A stretch of DNA of 64,000 nucleotides from Silurus meridionalis (taxonomy: Eukaryota > Chordata > Actinopteri > Siluriformes > Siluridae): positions 4,145,286-4,209,285 of the forward strand of contig NC_060902.1 in NCBI RefSeq assembly GCF_014805685.1, written 5' to 3'. The position numbers and the translations under genes are program-made. Shown here one piece after another: positions 1-12,660 of the stretch. Every line of letters begins with the position of its first letter. Within the stretch, counting starts at the first letter, position 1. The notes beneath the pieces were generated by a model that was given only the letters and a program-made list of their open reading frames with translations, made no database searches and was not told the origin of the DNA.

Positions 1-2946
1 CAAGCCACAGATATCCTATCCCGTATTGGATTACTATTGTTTGCTGGATGTTACAAGTTCTACGAACTTTCTGCTCTTTGTATTCACCAGGTTTAGTCTA
101 ACCTGGATTTTCCGTTTGGTTCACCGTTTTCTGCCCTTTGCCTTTTTCATTTCATTAAACCTTCGTTTTGTTGCACGTTTCCGGCACGTTCTTCCGCCTG
201 ACAATGTCATGGATGATCAATGTATATTGTAGACTGTGGTTTTTCACGGTCACTCAATCCCTATTGGAGATTTTTGGGAGACTCTGCAGCTCACAGTCAT
301 CAGTAGTGGAATTTTAGAGATATAATGTATTGAATCAATACCATAAATGATTTGTGATTAGGTAGGATCATATGAGAAACATTGATTTTTTGGAAAAGAT
401 GGAAGTCAAATATCTTGATTCAACCATCAGAATAATGGAATTTCTTTATGTGTTAAAATAGCGCCGCTGAACGTCTCTTATTGGATGGAGATGCATCTGC
501 GTTCTCTTCATTCCCATGTTTTCATTTGAGTGTGACGAGCTCTTTGCAATCCCGAAGCATAAATTACCTCCATAATAACGGGAAGCACTTCAGATTTCAA
601 ACATTTATTTCACTGAGTGCCTCTGATCACTCCCAAAGCCCGGCGATGGGAAGTCGATACATCAACAGCCTCTACATGGCCAATTAGGAGGCACTCCATA
701 ATTATATATTAAAACCTGCTTGTCTCTTTTCTATATGAGATTTCGAGATCTCATCTGAAAGCGGAAAAGAATGAGTACGCGCTGGCAGATGGGATTCCCA
801 TTACTGTGCCATGCTGCCCTCAGATCTGTGGTTATGCGAAATGGCCTGCTTTTATTAAAGGGAAAATGCAAATACAAGCGATTTTATGAGTCAGAATTAC
901 AGTATATTCCATTTCCATTCCATCAACTACTCATCTTCTTTGGTAGGATAATCCTGACAATCTGCGAATCGCTTTGCACAGAAGAGATAGCATTTACGGA
1001 GCATCCGAGTCTGTCTCATTTAGATAAACAGTCAAATGGTGAGTTATCATTTGCGGTCTTTTATGTGTGCGTCAATCTCTGAAATGCTTGAAGGAAGTAC
1101 ATTAGACCGTACCGTGTTTCCTATCACTTGATGACGGCCAGCAATAAATCAGGAAAAAAAGCAATGACACAAAGCACTTAAGCTAAGTTCTAAGATCTAA
1201 TGATTATTGTCATAAGTTATTTTGAGTTTCTCGATCCCTCATGCCTTACTATTTTCCAGCAAAACTGTTTTGCTTGTTCTAAGTGCTTTATTGAATTAGG
1301 CCCATCTGTTATTTTTCCCAGAAGAGCGCATGGCAGCAACCTTTCGTAGACTAAAGCTGTTTACACATGGCTGACCCTGATATGACAAATACACAAAGGT
1401 GTGCAAGTGACAAGCGCTTCAGCTTTACTATTAATCTGGCATTGCTGTTGTGCATTTTTTTCTTTGAACAGCCTGTTTTTTTTCTTTTTTCTACGTTCCA
1501 TTCAAAACATATTCTTTAACGATGACACCAACAACATTTGTCAGTTTTCGTTTAGAACTGTTGCACTGTTCCATATTTATCTCCTTAAACCGACCAATCA
1601 TCCAACATGTATACAAATTAATAAACGACATGCATGCGTATTCACGCCTTTTGGACCTTTCTGTATTTTTTTTGTGGCAGAGCAACTTAAATAGACATCA
1701 TTTGGACTACGGACTATGTCATGAATACACAAAATAGTCCATATACAGTACATTGCATCTCTGACTAATGCCATTCTAAACTGGTCACGTTTGGTGGACA
1801 AGTTGCTCTAAATATATTTGTTCCAATTTCCAAAATTTGATTTAATTGCAATTTGTGGGTTTAATACTACAAGATTTTTTCAAATTTTCAACCACCGAAC
1901 ACTGAATGACACTTGTCCTGTTTTTTTTTTTTTTTTTTTTTGTCACTCATTGATTTTTCTGAAGCTTTGTTTATTGCTTAGATTTGTAACCAGGTCTGAA
2001 TTCTAATGGTAGCTGGTGCACAAAAGCAAATTTATTTGGTTTCTAAGCAACAGTGGTAAATGCTGATGCAATCATATCTTTTTCTTGAAAATATCACGAG
2101 CTGTTTTGTGCCGACTCATTGAATAAAATCCTAAATAAACCCATTTTAACTCCAAATATAGAAAATTTGTATAGGCTGAATAAATTTTGCCAGCCACCAC
2201 CAGTACTTCATTTTGCTATTGTAGCACTGACATCGTGAAAAGGACCCAAGTCATAATTCTCCTTCTAGGATTAAAGCTCAGGATCATTGTGGTCATCTCA
2301 GACATTGTTAGACTGGGGATTTAGATCCAGGACAAGTCATTGCACTTGCTATGAATAGCCAGAACCCTTAGGTGACACCCTACATTAAGGAGATAAATAG
2401 GGGGTAATGGCCCTGTAAAATATCGGACGGCTGTTTCCAAAGCTTTTAACTTTGTCAGGTCATGTTTTTATGTAGTGGAAAATGATAGCCGTGAAAGTGT
2501 CTAAAGACTGGATATGGCTTTCATTCTCGTATCAAAGGAGCTTCAGATTAATTCCGCGCATGTGCTTGTATTACAAATTATGTTTCGGTTTTGAATACGA
2601 AGCCCTGCTGACTCAATTGTTATGAAGATTGCAATGCACGATGGTTCATCAGGAAAAAAAAAAACTTCCATGAAATATAAGATCATATAAAAGTATGTAT
2701 GGGTTTTAGTACTGAGGATACACATGGGTAGGTTCCGTAAAGCTACATTATATACATAAATACATTACATACATTCATGACATCGGACATAAACCTGTTT
2801 GAAAGATTTTCAGTGATTCTTCGGCTGACAGATGACAAACACACACAGGGTGACAAATCCTTTGAGATAAGCGGCCTAAAAATACATACAAAACAAGATT
2901 TGGATCTTGTTACGGGGAACCATACAGACTTTAACAGTAAGACTGT

Positions 2947-2981
<35 letters not shown>

Positions 2982-3049
2982 ACAACAAAAAAAAGTTTGA
3001 GAGTAAGACAGAAAAACTAGAACATAAATACTGGTGCTAACAAGACATA
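1..3049. other. intronic sequence, no gene recognised
   Basis: AT-rich sequence with short chance reading frames only. I recognise no exon, RNA gene or transposon. It holds a T-run at 1921-1941 and a 31-base A-run at 2950-2980. The A-run stands about 75 bp before the hAT element and may be the tail of an older retroposon, but I can see no body for it. Confidence 0.6.
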
Positions 3050-3057
3050 ATGAGGCA

Positions 3058-3709
3058 CAGTGTTGTGCTAGTTACTAAAAAATAGTAACTAGTTACAGTT
3101 ACTCGTTACTTCATTCAAAAAGTAACTTAGTTACTTTGTTGATTACTTACACCAAAAAGTAATGCGTTACTGTTAAAAGTTACTTTTTAGTTACTTTTTT
3201 TAAGAATCTTCTTTAATGTTCCCATTAATGCCCTTTTATGCGTTATGGTCTATACAAACACAAAACTGACTTAAACACAAAGTTTTTTTAAACACTATAT
3301 CATTCAATTCAGAGCAGCACAAATTAAATATATCACAAGGATTTCTGAAATAAATAAGAAAACAAGCTGAATAATATATTCACAATCAAAAACTAAAGTG
3401 GCTTCTGCATCATAAAAGCTGTTGTGTTGAGCTCTTAAAAATGTTCCTTTCACAGCTGAAGTATGAAAACTATCAACAATGTAGAACAGAACACCGGGTT
3501 AGCTTCTAGCTTCTAGCTCCTCAGGCATGGAGGTCCTGGAGGAGCTTCGACAGATTGGAGTTGCTGTTTATCGCAGTAGATACGACATTCGAACCAAAAA
3601 GAAACAGCTTACAAAAGTGTTACAGTATTAGTTACTGTAAAAAGTAATGCGTTACCTGTAACGCGTTACCTGTAACGCGTTACTAGTAACGCTTTACTGC
3701 CCAACACTG
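3058..3709. mobile_element. non-autonomous hAT DNA transposon with 8-bp target duplication
   Basis: The element starts CAGTGTTGTGC and ends in GCCCAACACTG, the inverted ends typical of hAT elements. It is flanked on both sides by the same eight bases, ATGAGGCA (3050-3057 and 3710-3717), the duplication size hAT transposases make. The subterminal parts are packed with GTTACT/AGTAAC motifs in both directions, including three near-copies of CCTGTAACGCGTTA at 3650-3690. No intact transposase is present; the 652-bp length marks it as an internally deleted passenger. Confidence 0.88.
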
Positions 3710-3855
3710 ATGAGGCAGAAGTGAAAGTAATTAAGGAACATGTGACCAGATCATGTGATGAGCAGGAAATGATGGGTAGTGTAGTTCCCCTATCAGAAAT
3801 GTATTAAAGAAATGTAAGCATCATAATGCTTACAATGTTGTCGTGTGCTAGTGTG

Positions 3856-4345
3856 TAGTGGTGGACTGTAAAGAATTTTAATGTACTTTGTCAGGTTATT
3901 TACATCTTGGCAAACTTTTACTTCACTGCAGTTCAGAAAAAGAAAAATCATGCTGTTCCTTGTTACTTTGAAGAAAACATTATAAATTGCATTAAAATAG
4001 TGAACATGTCACAGCACAACAAGCATAAACCCATGGTTCTTGTTAGAAAATGTGTTAGATTTACATTAGAGTTAGGGTTCCCTCACTGCAGGTTTGTAAC
4101 TACAGAAAACTCTCATTGAAAATGTTTGATGTGCAGGAGAAAGCAGCGCTAAACTGCATTAATTATTCAAGTATAGTTCTTATAGCTTAGTACATTTTCT
4201 ATTAATACTTAAGTACATTCAGAAGCAAGAACTTACCCTTAAGTAGAAATGTAACCGAAGACATTTCCTTTAACTGAAGTAATATTTAAGCAGAGGATTT
4301 GTACTTTTTCTTAAGTATAAAAGTTGTTTACTTCAACCCCCACTG
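3856..4345. mobile_element. second hAT-like non-autonomous element
   Basis: The left end reads TAGTGGTGGACTGTAAAG and the right end, read backwards, CAGTGGGGGTTGAAGTAAAC, which are related inverted ends of a hAT type whose interior is rich in TACTTAAGTA motifs. The first base of the left end looks mutated from C to T. The flanking eight bases agree only partly, so the boundaries are less certain than for the neighbour at 3058. No transposase is encoded. Confidence 0.6.
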
Positions 4346-4400
4346 CTAACTTAAAGTAAAAAAAAACTTTTTTATAAATTGTATCACTCTGGTCAATTTA

Positions 4401-4530
4401 GATCCCCCCTCAGGAACTCGAGCTGCGTTAGAAGCGCGTTGGGATGCCTCTGCGTTGTCCACGCTCTTGTAGCGAATTTAGCTCGCAGAAAGGGAAATAA
4501 TTGTGAGTAATTATAACAGGTTATAATTAA
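4401..4530. repeat. solo inverted-terminal-repeat fragment like that of the DIRS element
   Basis: The stretch CCTCAGGAACTCGAGCTGCG and the following GCGTTGGGA and CCACGCTC motifs resemble the left end of the DIRS element at 27386 (CAGGAACTCGAGCTGCTTCG). No internal DIRS coding sequence follows. It may be a solo end or a different member of the family. Confidence 0.5.
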
Positions 4531-4599
4531 CCATAAATATGTTAATTAGGTTTTAGAATTACCGGTAATGGAATTAATGTTACAATTATTTGGTCTGTT

Positions 4600-4960
4600 T
4601 GTCCACCAAACCTAGTACCTAGTAGCCCTTGTCGAACACCCTCGATCTCAGGCAGGGGGCACAATAATACACCCCCGCCCAGAGCTGTGGAGGCTATGGC
4701 TGTGGCCCCTAAACGGGCATTTTTCCTAGCTGCCGTTCTCTCCACTGAGGTGGTAGAGACCAGTCTTCAGTCCAGAGCTTCCTCCACAAGGATGTCATTT
4801 GCCTCAAGGTCACTGAGCAAAAAGGCGTTGGTGATACGATTTCTTCACGGCACCCGGAGACTGAGAGAATCTTGAGAGTAACCAGACCCAAAAGGGAACC
4901 TATCATCATTTGGGCGACACCAAGAGTGCAATTATAAATCATTAAAACATTACAAACACC
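4600..4960. repeat. unclassified GC-richer repeat, ending in a dispersed fish repeat
   Basis: This stretch is more GC-rich than its surroundings and has short open frames on both strands that I cannot assign. Its end (about 4860-4960) contains AACCAGACCCAAAAGGGAA and ATTTGGGCGACACC, which recur in the repeat at 12398-12660, so at least that part is a dispersed repeat. Confidence 0.45.
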
Positions 4961-7050
4961 GGAGAGTGAGAAATATCATTGTCACCAGAGTGTATGATTA
5001 TGAGTAATGTCCTTTCAACAGTCTAATACAGTCAGCTGAAGTCAGTCAGTTGAAGGTGCTCCAGAGTAACTCATAAATTAGCCGAACATCTGAAATCATT
5101 ATAAAAGTAAAACACCAACTCCTCCATGCCAGAGCCTTTACATGGTCAATGATAGAGATACAAAAAAATTTAAAATGTTTTTTTGGAGTTGTGAGTAAGT
5201 GGTATGTTATATTTAAAGCGGCATCCAACTGGCTGGTACAATAATCTGGTATATAATGAAATAAAGTTGTTTATATGTCATTTAAAAAGAGTCTCCAACT
5301 GTTAGATTAGGTATAAAGTTCTACCTGCTTTTTTCCTCACAGATTTTGTGTTTTGAACAGTTTCTCAATAATTTAAAAAAGTTGTAAGGAAAACTCAAGC
5401 TCTTGGTTTTTATCTTTGATATGATACATCATGATCCAGTAGTACACTGAGGTACAAAGTCACTTGTTATAGCATCAAAGATTCAGCTGCCTCAGCCTTT
5501 ATGTCAGCATCAAAAAAAAAAAAAAAAGGAAAGCTGACTTGTTGGTGCTTGTGTCTATCCATAAGCCCCATTAAGTTTGACGTTACCCAATGTGTGTAGT
5601 TCATAGGAACATATAACTTATTAGAACTTTTTAAACTGTCTCTAAGCATAAAATATGCATGAAAAAATAGCCGGTTTAGCCTATTTTCTGCACACCTGTG
5701 TGGATAATGACACTTGATTTGCTTTGATGACTCACCTTTTCATATGTTGTCAAGGCGCAATGCTTTGTGAGTGGGAGTCATGGAAAGAATTCAGAACCAT
5801 TGCAGGATTAATTATAATTGCTATCTGCAGGGCCTGTCGATGGCAATTTAGTCAAGCACAGTTCTGTCTGACATGCTTCAGGACGGATATAATTGGCCGG
5901 TTAACATTAGTTGACAGACCAATTTAATCATAGTGGCATTTGAAGGAATTGGACTTCTCACTTTTCTTGTCTTTATTCAGAGCAGTAAAACTAATATGAT
6001 GTCATTCAGTGACCCCAAGCCCTGCCATGTTTTTTTAGACATGATTGGTACCACATTTTTTTTTTTGTATGTCTGAATCTTTAGAACTTGCTGCTTAGAT
6101 TGTATTTCTATCACTTCCTGCACTTACATCTACTAGTCTAACAATACACTATCAGATCTCTGCTTCCACTTCTCTGCCTCCTTTCCAGTAATACCTCAAG
6201 CATTCTGTAGAGCAGCTATTAAATTATATCTGTTAGTCGTGCATCAGTCTTCTAGTGCATCCCCAGTCTGACTTCTCATCCATTTCCGCTTCAACAGCTT
6301 TGTTGTATGAGAATTACAAAAGTATGGACTGACCCCAACCAACAAGTATTTCCTTTCCTCTATATAGTGACTGGAAAAAAATTACATTCCTTCGGGCATA
6401 TCTGGAATAATGGGAATGTGAACATGTAAAGTGAAGACTTTAACTGTGAAGAATGTGTGGGAGTCCTGCCAAACTCTTCCAAACAGCCAAGAAGCTGCAT
6501 GAGCCAGGCCAAACTTTTATAGCTTGATTTATTTTATGCATTTTTTTGCTTTATTGCATTTTCAATTTTCTGAGTCCATGCGTGTAACAAAAAGTGCTAC
6601 TGCTGCGACAGGAGCTAAAATCTTCATGTGCCAAATAGTAGTGCTTGGAGTCATATAAAACAGCTGGACAATTCTAAATCAATGACAATTAAAATGCAGG
6701 CATAATTAAGCAAAGTAGTAGTTACCATTGATAGTCCAACTCAAAGGTTGAGCATCAAACACTGGCCTGGTTTGTTATCTCTTTATAGATATAGACTTGA
6801 TGTGACTGTGGCTTCCATCGATTTTCTGTAAGCCAAAGGACCAAACACAACAAAGTCAACAAAATTACCAAAACCTCCTTTGCTTCTAGACGTTATTGGT
6901 AAAAAAGGAGTGTACAAAACTTACCTCAATTTATTGTTTACCCTCAATTTCAGCTACCCTAACATCAACCTTGGCTACTAGTTTTGCAATATTAAAAAAA
7001 AGAACTAATATATGACCATATACAAAAATAGAATGCAATGAGTAAAAACA
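4961..7050. other. intronic sequence, no gene recognised
   Basis: Plain AT-rich intron with short homopolymer runs (A-run near 5512-5527). I see no exon, RNA or mobile element that I can name. Confidence 0.6.
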
Positions 7051-7059
7051 CATTTTATT

Positions 7060-7860
7060 AACAATAAACCATAAAAAAAATTATTAAATGTTTAAACTGA
7101 GGAAATACCATTCAAATGTATAAATAAAGGTAGTTTTAAATTTGATAGCTGTAACACATCTTGTAGTTACAGAAGTCAGGACAGGGCCATTTTTACCGCT
7201 GTGAAGCATCCCCTCCTCTTGTAATACCAGTCTGTATTAATAATTAACAATCTTGTAATAACAGTCTTTTTAAACAACCAGTTGCTGGAATTTTAATAGA
7301 GGAATGCTGTCCCAGTTATGTCTGATACAGGATTCTAGCTGCCTAACAATCCTGGGTCTTTTTTGTCATATTTTTCATTTCATGATGCATCGAATGATTT
7401 CAATTGGTACATGGCTGGTAAAAATGCTTATAATAGGCTGAATTGTTTATTTCCTCTTTAGTCCAGGGGACAGAGTGTCCCTGGTTTCCAAAAAGAATTT
7501 AAACTTTTGATTCTGACTATGGAACAGTATTCTATTTTGTTTTAGTGCTTTGGCCAACATGAGATGGTGGTATTTCATTTTATACATATGGCTTTCTCTT
7601 TGCATGATAAAGCTTTAACCTGTATTTGTGGATGACATAATGAACTGTGTTCACAGTCAATGATTTCTGGAGGTGTTGCTCTGATTTAATACAGTGCCAC
7701 CTGAGGGCCAGAAGATCATGAGCATCCAATATTGATTTTTGCCACTGTACCTTGTACACAGAGATTTTTCAGATTCTTTAAAACTTTTGTTATTCTGGAT
7801 GATATTCAAAGTCTTTACAATTTGATGTTCAGGAACACAATTTCAAAATTAAAATTGTTA
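7060..7860 (-). mobile_element. decayed Tc1-like transposon, transposase on minus strand
   Basis: Read on the minus strand, the stretch from about 7850 down to 7150 follows a fish Tc1-like transposase family: the helix-turn-helix part (near 7840-7780), the block around the GTGCCACCTGAGGGCC stretch at 7693-7710, the block around 7590-7650 and the C-terminal part near 7150-7330. It is broken by many stops, frameshifts and at least one internal deletion around 7400. It ends about 150 bp before coding exon A of the receptor. Confidence 0.7.
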
Positions 7861-7867
7861 ACAATTT

Positions 7868-7875
<8 letters not shown>

Positions 7876-7926
<51 letters not shown>
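7876..7926. repeat. (TA)n microsatellite
   Basis: About 25 TA units directly after a short GT stretch, 86 bp upstream of the acceptor of coding exon A. The frames that read through it as tyrosine-isoleucine repeats are artefacts. Confidence 0.97.
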
Positions 7927-7931
<5 letters not shown>

Positions 7932-8011
7932 ATTTTAAACCTTGACAATTTACACAATTAAAATCCCAGAACTTAACTGCCATCACTGAATTCTTATTTT
8001 TTTCTGTCCAG

Positions 8012-8147
8012 GTGGAATATGCATTGCTCAGTCCCTGAAGATTCCACACGACCGCAAGCAAGCTGATTTCGACAAGATTATCCGGCTGCTTCTTGACACC
8101 CGTCAAGCACGAGCAGTGATTATGTTTGCTTATGATGAAGACATTCG
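8012..8147 (+). CDS. grm7: metabotropic glutamate receptor 7, internal exon A (ligand-binding domain)
   Basis: Exon of 136 bp. The first two bases complete a glycine codon begun in the upstream exon, giving [15 protein letters not shown] and, further on, [14 protein letters not shown]. These match the segment of group III mGlu receptors that joins the two lobes of the Venus flytrap domain. The acceptor follows a pyrimidine-rich run ending in CAG at 8009-8011, and the donor is GTAAGC from 8148. The last two bases (CG) form an arginine codon with the first base of the next exon. The segment is outside the membrane and does not itself contact the membrane domain. Subtype choice rests on the later exons; this one alone could also fit grm4 or grm8. 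No start codon is expected here because the exon is internal. Confidence 0.95.
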
Positions 8148-8428
8148 GTAAGCCTTTCGTTTACCGGCAACCTTACTGCAGTCTCATTACAGAGAAAGGA
8201 AATAATCTGACTGATTTTATATTCTCTGACCAAATTCTCAGTCTTGTAAACAGATAATCAAAACCAATTGTCAAACTAATTTGCAAACTACAAAAGTTTT
8301 GAGTTGCATTATGAATTGTGCATGTCAATCAATATCTTGACTGAAATGTATGTCATGCCATCAGACGCCCCAAATATTAACAGTGTGGCTTTTTCACATT
8401 TCTTCTGACTGTGTGCATATTTTTGCAG

Positions 8429-8583
8429 GGAGATTCTTAATGCCAGTAAAAGAGCAGACCAAGTGGGGCATTTCTTATGGATTGGATCTGACAGCTGGGG
8501 GGCGAAGAACAGCCCAATTCATGGCCTCGAGGATGCAGCAATGGGAGCCATCACCATTTTACCGAAACGAGCCACTGTAACTG
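8429..8583 (+). CDS. grm7: metabotropic glutamate receptor 7, internal exon B (ligand-binding domain)
   Basis: Exon of 155 bp after a short 281-bp intron. It encodes [17 protein letters not shown] and then LPKRATVT. The aspartate of the GSDSW motif is the conserved lobe-2 residue that contacts the amino group of glutamate in group III receptors (family knowledge), and it is intact. [11 protein letters not shown] is closer to mGlu7 than to mGlu4 or mGlu8, which differ at several of these positions. The acceptor is TTTTGCAG at 8421-8428; the donor GTATGA starts at 8584. The exon ends with one base of a glycine codon that is completed 15.5 kb downstream. The pair of exons A and B is the only close exon pair in the window. 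Confidence 0.96.
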
Positions 8584-9135
8584 GTATGATTATTCTGTAA
8601 TGTTTTTCTTCCATGGATGCTTTCAAATCCCATAAGAACTATGAAATTTGATACATTTCTTCTGCTAAGAAATTTTAAACCCAAGAACTGAACTGTGAAG
8701 AAAAAGCTGTGTTTATGAAAAACATGACACTTTCGGAAATTAAGCTTGCAGTGCAGAGATATTTGAGTCAAAGTTGAATAAGATAGTTTTGGTCTCTTTT
8801 AACTGTCCATGCAGATCTTCTGAACATCTTGATCAGTGTTTACGCATACAACCTGCATAGTAAATGTTCAGTTCCTCAACACAGAATAAAAAAATATGAA
8901 TTTGCGATTCAAACTCAAAGTTTGTAGAAGATATCTGGGTTTTAACATAGCTGGTTTATAATAATCCTAAAAGTAGTCCATCTAGAATCTGCATGACAGT
9001 TATTTGCCAATGAGAAATACTTGGATTTCTATTTAGAACTGGTAGATTAAATAAAAGAAAAGCACCCATTTTGTAGCATGTTTATATTATAAGCTATGTA
9101 GTCAGGAACTGTTTATTGGCAGAGACAAACACAGG

Positions 9136-9191
<56 letters not shown>

Positions 9192-10014
9192 TAAAATAAA
9201 AGATTAATATATAAAATATATTAATTAAAACACACATTTATTCACAACATCCTTTCTTTACTCAGATGTAAAAAAAAAAAACTCGACTGAAAGATAATTT
9301 TGACTCAACAAACATTTGTTGTACTGACACGCCAAGTCTCAAATCAAACATTGAAATCTGCCATAATGCACACATTTGTTAATTAAATCTATCCTTGTGG
9401 AAACATAACAAAGGCTTTACGTAATTTAACTGGGTCAGAAACTCTTGTGGGATGTTCCCGGTCTGCAGTGGTCTTTATCTATTAAAAGTGGTCCAAGGAA
9501 GTAACAGTGAAAGTTGGCCCCTGTGTCCGATCCAACACACGAGCTTCTGTATCTCAGATAATGGAAGAAGTTAATGCTGTTAATGATTGACGAGTCAGGA
9601 CTGTTTAGGTCTAGGAATGGCATATTATTTTTGGGCGTTTACAAAACAGAGCATTTCAGAGCTAAACTGGACAGTGACAATCCATGGTGCAGCATAGTAT
9701 CCAAAGGGGAACTGCAGCATGTTCAAAACCTGCAAGACTGGTATGCTTAACTCTCTAAAGCATGCCAAGATTAGGGCTTCAACTTTAACATAACATCTCT
9801 GGCCCAAAAAAACCCTTTAACCTGACATTCCAACAAGACCATGAATGACAGGGTGATAAAAAAAACTGCAGGAGCAGATACTGATTAACAGTTAATGGAA
9901 ATAATGCCAGAGGGTAGAATACGTTGCATCTAAGATATTTGAGGGTTGTGTGAAAAGAGAAAGGCCACCTGCATTCATATCTGCTGTACTAATGTCAATT
10001 ATAAATATATATAT

Positions 10015-10016
<2 letters not shown>
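8584..10016. other. first part of the 15.5 kb intron, no gene recognised
   Basis: AT-rich intron starting at the donor of exon B. It holds an A-run with a short TA tract at 9136-9185 and nothing else I can name. Confidence 0.6.

Positions 10017-10108
<92 letters not shown>
10017..10108. repeat. (GATA)n microsatellite
   Basis: About 23 uninterrupted copies of the tetranucleotide AGAT. Confidence 0.98.
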
Positions 10109-10109
<1 letters not shown>

Positions 10110-10667
10110 CCTAAATTGCTATTATTTGCTTTAAGTCTAAAGGACTTGAGCAGGTATTGCTATCCTACAACCTACCCAAGGATAAAAAGGACCTCTTGCT
10201 GTGACTGACCGTTTTTCAAGTACTGCTTCATGTCATGTGATATCATGGCACTTTTTGTAGTGATAACATCTCTCTGCTTGTGACTTGTGCTGATAAGTGC
10301 CCTAACGTGGATCTTTTTTTCGGCCATGCCTTTTTCAAAACTGACTTTAAGGCTGGATCTTGGTCAGTGAAATAGATGTTTGAGAACAAACAATAAAATT
10401 TTTTACACAGGATTTGGTCAAAAAGTCAATCTAAAAATGGGTCACCTGGAGCCACACTGTGACATTATGGCATGATATGTTTTCTTTTGGGTGTTAGCAT
10501 GACCAGGTGGAAATTTGAAATAAAATAAGATATTTTCTGTAATGAGTGATGCACTTATGTTTTGAATGATTTTAATATCAATGGTTTAAAAATACAGATT
10601 CATTTATTATTTTGGGTGGACTGCATAGCAGTGAAGTGGTTTAGAATACCTGTCCCCATTGGGTGGA

Positions 10668-10873
10668 CATTGCAGCACAGTGAAGATATTTCTCTGCATA
10701 TCCCAGTTTTGTAAATTTGTGGTCATTGAGCAGGGTCAGCCATGATACTGCAACTCTAAAGCAAAGAGGGTTAGGATCCTTGCTCAAATGCTCAAGAGTG
10801 AAAGCTTGACAATACTGGGACATGAACCCCCAACCTTCTGATCAGTAACCCAGAGCCTTAACCACTAATCTAA
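10668..10873 (-). mobile_element. tRNA-derived SINE, minus strand
   Basis: Read on the minus strand it begins with a tRNA-like head (GTGGTTAAGGCTCTGGGTT, then a GGGGGTTCATGTCC-type B box) and runs to a tail ending near GCACTGTGCTGCAATG. The same family recurs at 25320, 42580, 46432, 47397, 59839 and 60846. The A and B boxes are of the pol III type, but the copy is diverged. Confidence 0.7.
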
Positions 10874-10879
10874 CATTAA

Positions 10880-12397
10880 CATTTAGCTATTACACGTTAA
10901 GGAGTTGGGATAAAGAATGTGCTTTTTCTCTATATGTTCAGGTGGGTTTACTCTGGGTCCTCAAGTTTTCTCAAATGGCACAAAATCATGTCGGAAGTGG
11001 ACTGACTGAAATATTGCCCCTGTTTTTGTGAATGACCATATGACTGCATGCTCATGGTGATCTTTGATGGAGTTCCATTCATGGAATATTCCAGGCTTAC
11101 ACCTATGTTCCTGAAATAAGCTTTGGATTCACAATAAGCTAGGACAAAGCAGATGAAGGTGTACTGAGATTTATTATAATGAATGTGTACAGTGGCATCC
11201 TCTCTCAAATCCAGATTACTAGAACCTGTGACCTTTCAAGCCACTGCCTATTAGTTAAGCTTATCTACTTACTTCTTCCACTGTCTAACAATTTTCTGCA
11301 CCTGGAAGTCTTCGTCCTACCAGCAAGATGCATGCTATCCTTTGATCTGATGCTAAAGAGAATATACAACAGCTTGTGCATAGTCTCATTCCACCAGAGT
11401 GAACAAAGAAAGTGGAAAAATGACGTCATTTCATTGAACGTGTCTGCATTTTCCTTTCACAGGCTCTGTTTGTGATGCACAGCTAATGGTTTTGTCTTAC
11501 TTTTTTTGCCTAAAAGCAGACAAGATTTCCTTTCTTACTAACATCGTCACATTGTAAAACATTAACAGAACGTCGTTATTGTAACATTGAACATATTGTT
11601 CAAATGGCTCAAGCGCAGAACTCTAAACTAAATTTTTCAACACTCCCAGCTGCTTTTTTTTTAGCAACTTCTTTGATGCCTTCTCCATTACAGAGCTAAG
11701 AGGCATGGTGTTAAGTGAGATGGTGTAGCACTACAATGGCTGTTCATTCCCCAGTTAACTAACTCATGCTGAAGTCTGTCTGGCAGCCTGTCAGAACGCA
11801 TAGCTTTCTCAGGAAAAGCCAAGCGAGCCGAGCTGACAAACAGTCAGCGAATCGGGAAAGGATTCTGAGCACTGAGTAATTACAATGCTCATCTCTGCTA
11901 CACCCCATGTTACATCACTGAGGCAATCTCATAGAACTACCCTAGTAAGTTCTAACCTTATAGTCAGACAATAGTTTTGGTATAAACATTCTTGGTAAAC
12001 CAATCAAGACTTGTATTCATTTTTTTATTTTCTCTGGTGTTCTCAATTTCTTTTTTCTTCCACTATTTGGTGGTGTCCTTGTTTCTATATTAGAAAACAC
12101 TTTCAAAATACACCATTCCTTATTAAATTAACCGTACAAATACTTTGCTTAAAAATTACTCCAGTAAATGTAAAAGTAACCCTAGTAAAACTTTTCTATT
12201 TCTACTTGAAAAAAGTACGAAAAATACTTGGTTTTGAATGTCCTTAAGATCAGTAGAAGTGCTGATCTATAAGAAACTATATTTGTACAATTGATGCAAT
12301 TTAATGTTCCACTCTCCTGCACATAATACCTTTAAAAAAAAGGGTTTCTATTATTGCAGACTTACAGTGTCTTCCCTTACTCTTGACTCTCATTTAA
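10880..12397. other. intronic sequence, possible old hAT fragment
   Basis: No exon or RNA recognised. From about 12110 to 12245 the sequence is rich in TACTTGAAA and AGTAACC type motifs like the hAT interiors at 3856 and 34960, so a decayed fragment is possible. The stretch 11740-11890 is unusually balanced in base composition for this intron. Confidence 0.45.
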
Positions 12398-12660
12398 CAC
12401 CAATTCAATTCAATTCAATCTTATTTGTATTGTGTTCTTACAATAGACATTGTCTTAAAGCAGCTTTACAGAAATAATTAGGTTGTGAAAATAAACTTTA
12501 GCATCATGAATTAGTTCCTAAGTTTATCCCTATGATCAAGCAATAGTGGCAAGGAAATACTTCCTGACATTGTATAAGGAAAAACCCTTGAGAAGAACCA
12601 GACTCAAAAGTAAATCAATCCTCATTTGGGTGACACCTAATGTCCATTCATTATAGTTCC
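12398..12660. repeat. dispersed fish repeat beginning ATTCAATTCAATTC
   Basis: It starts with AATTCAATTCAATTCAATC, then TTATTTGTATTG and CAGCTTTACAGAAATAA, and later GAACCAGACTCAAAAG and CATTTGGGTGACACC. The 5' part recurs at 63424-63540 and the 3' part at about 4860-4960. I know this arrangement as a very common interspersed repeat in teleosts but cannot assign its class. Confidence 0.7.

Noticed and set aside
4542..4942. Open frames on both strands in the GC-richer block
   Set aside because: They are short, overlap each other on opposite strands and run into a dispersed repeat; no domain is recognisable.
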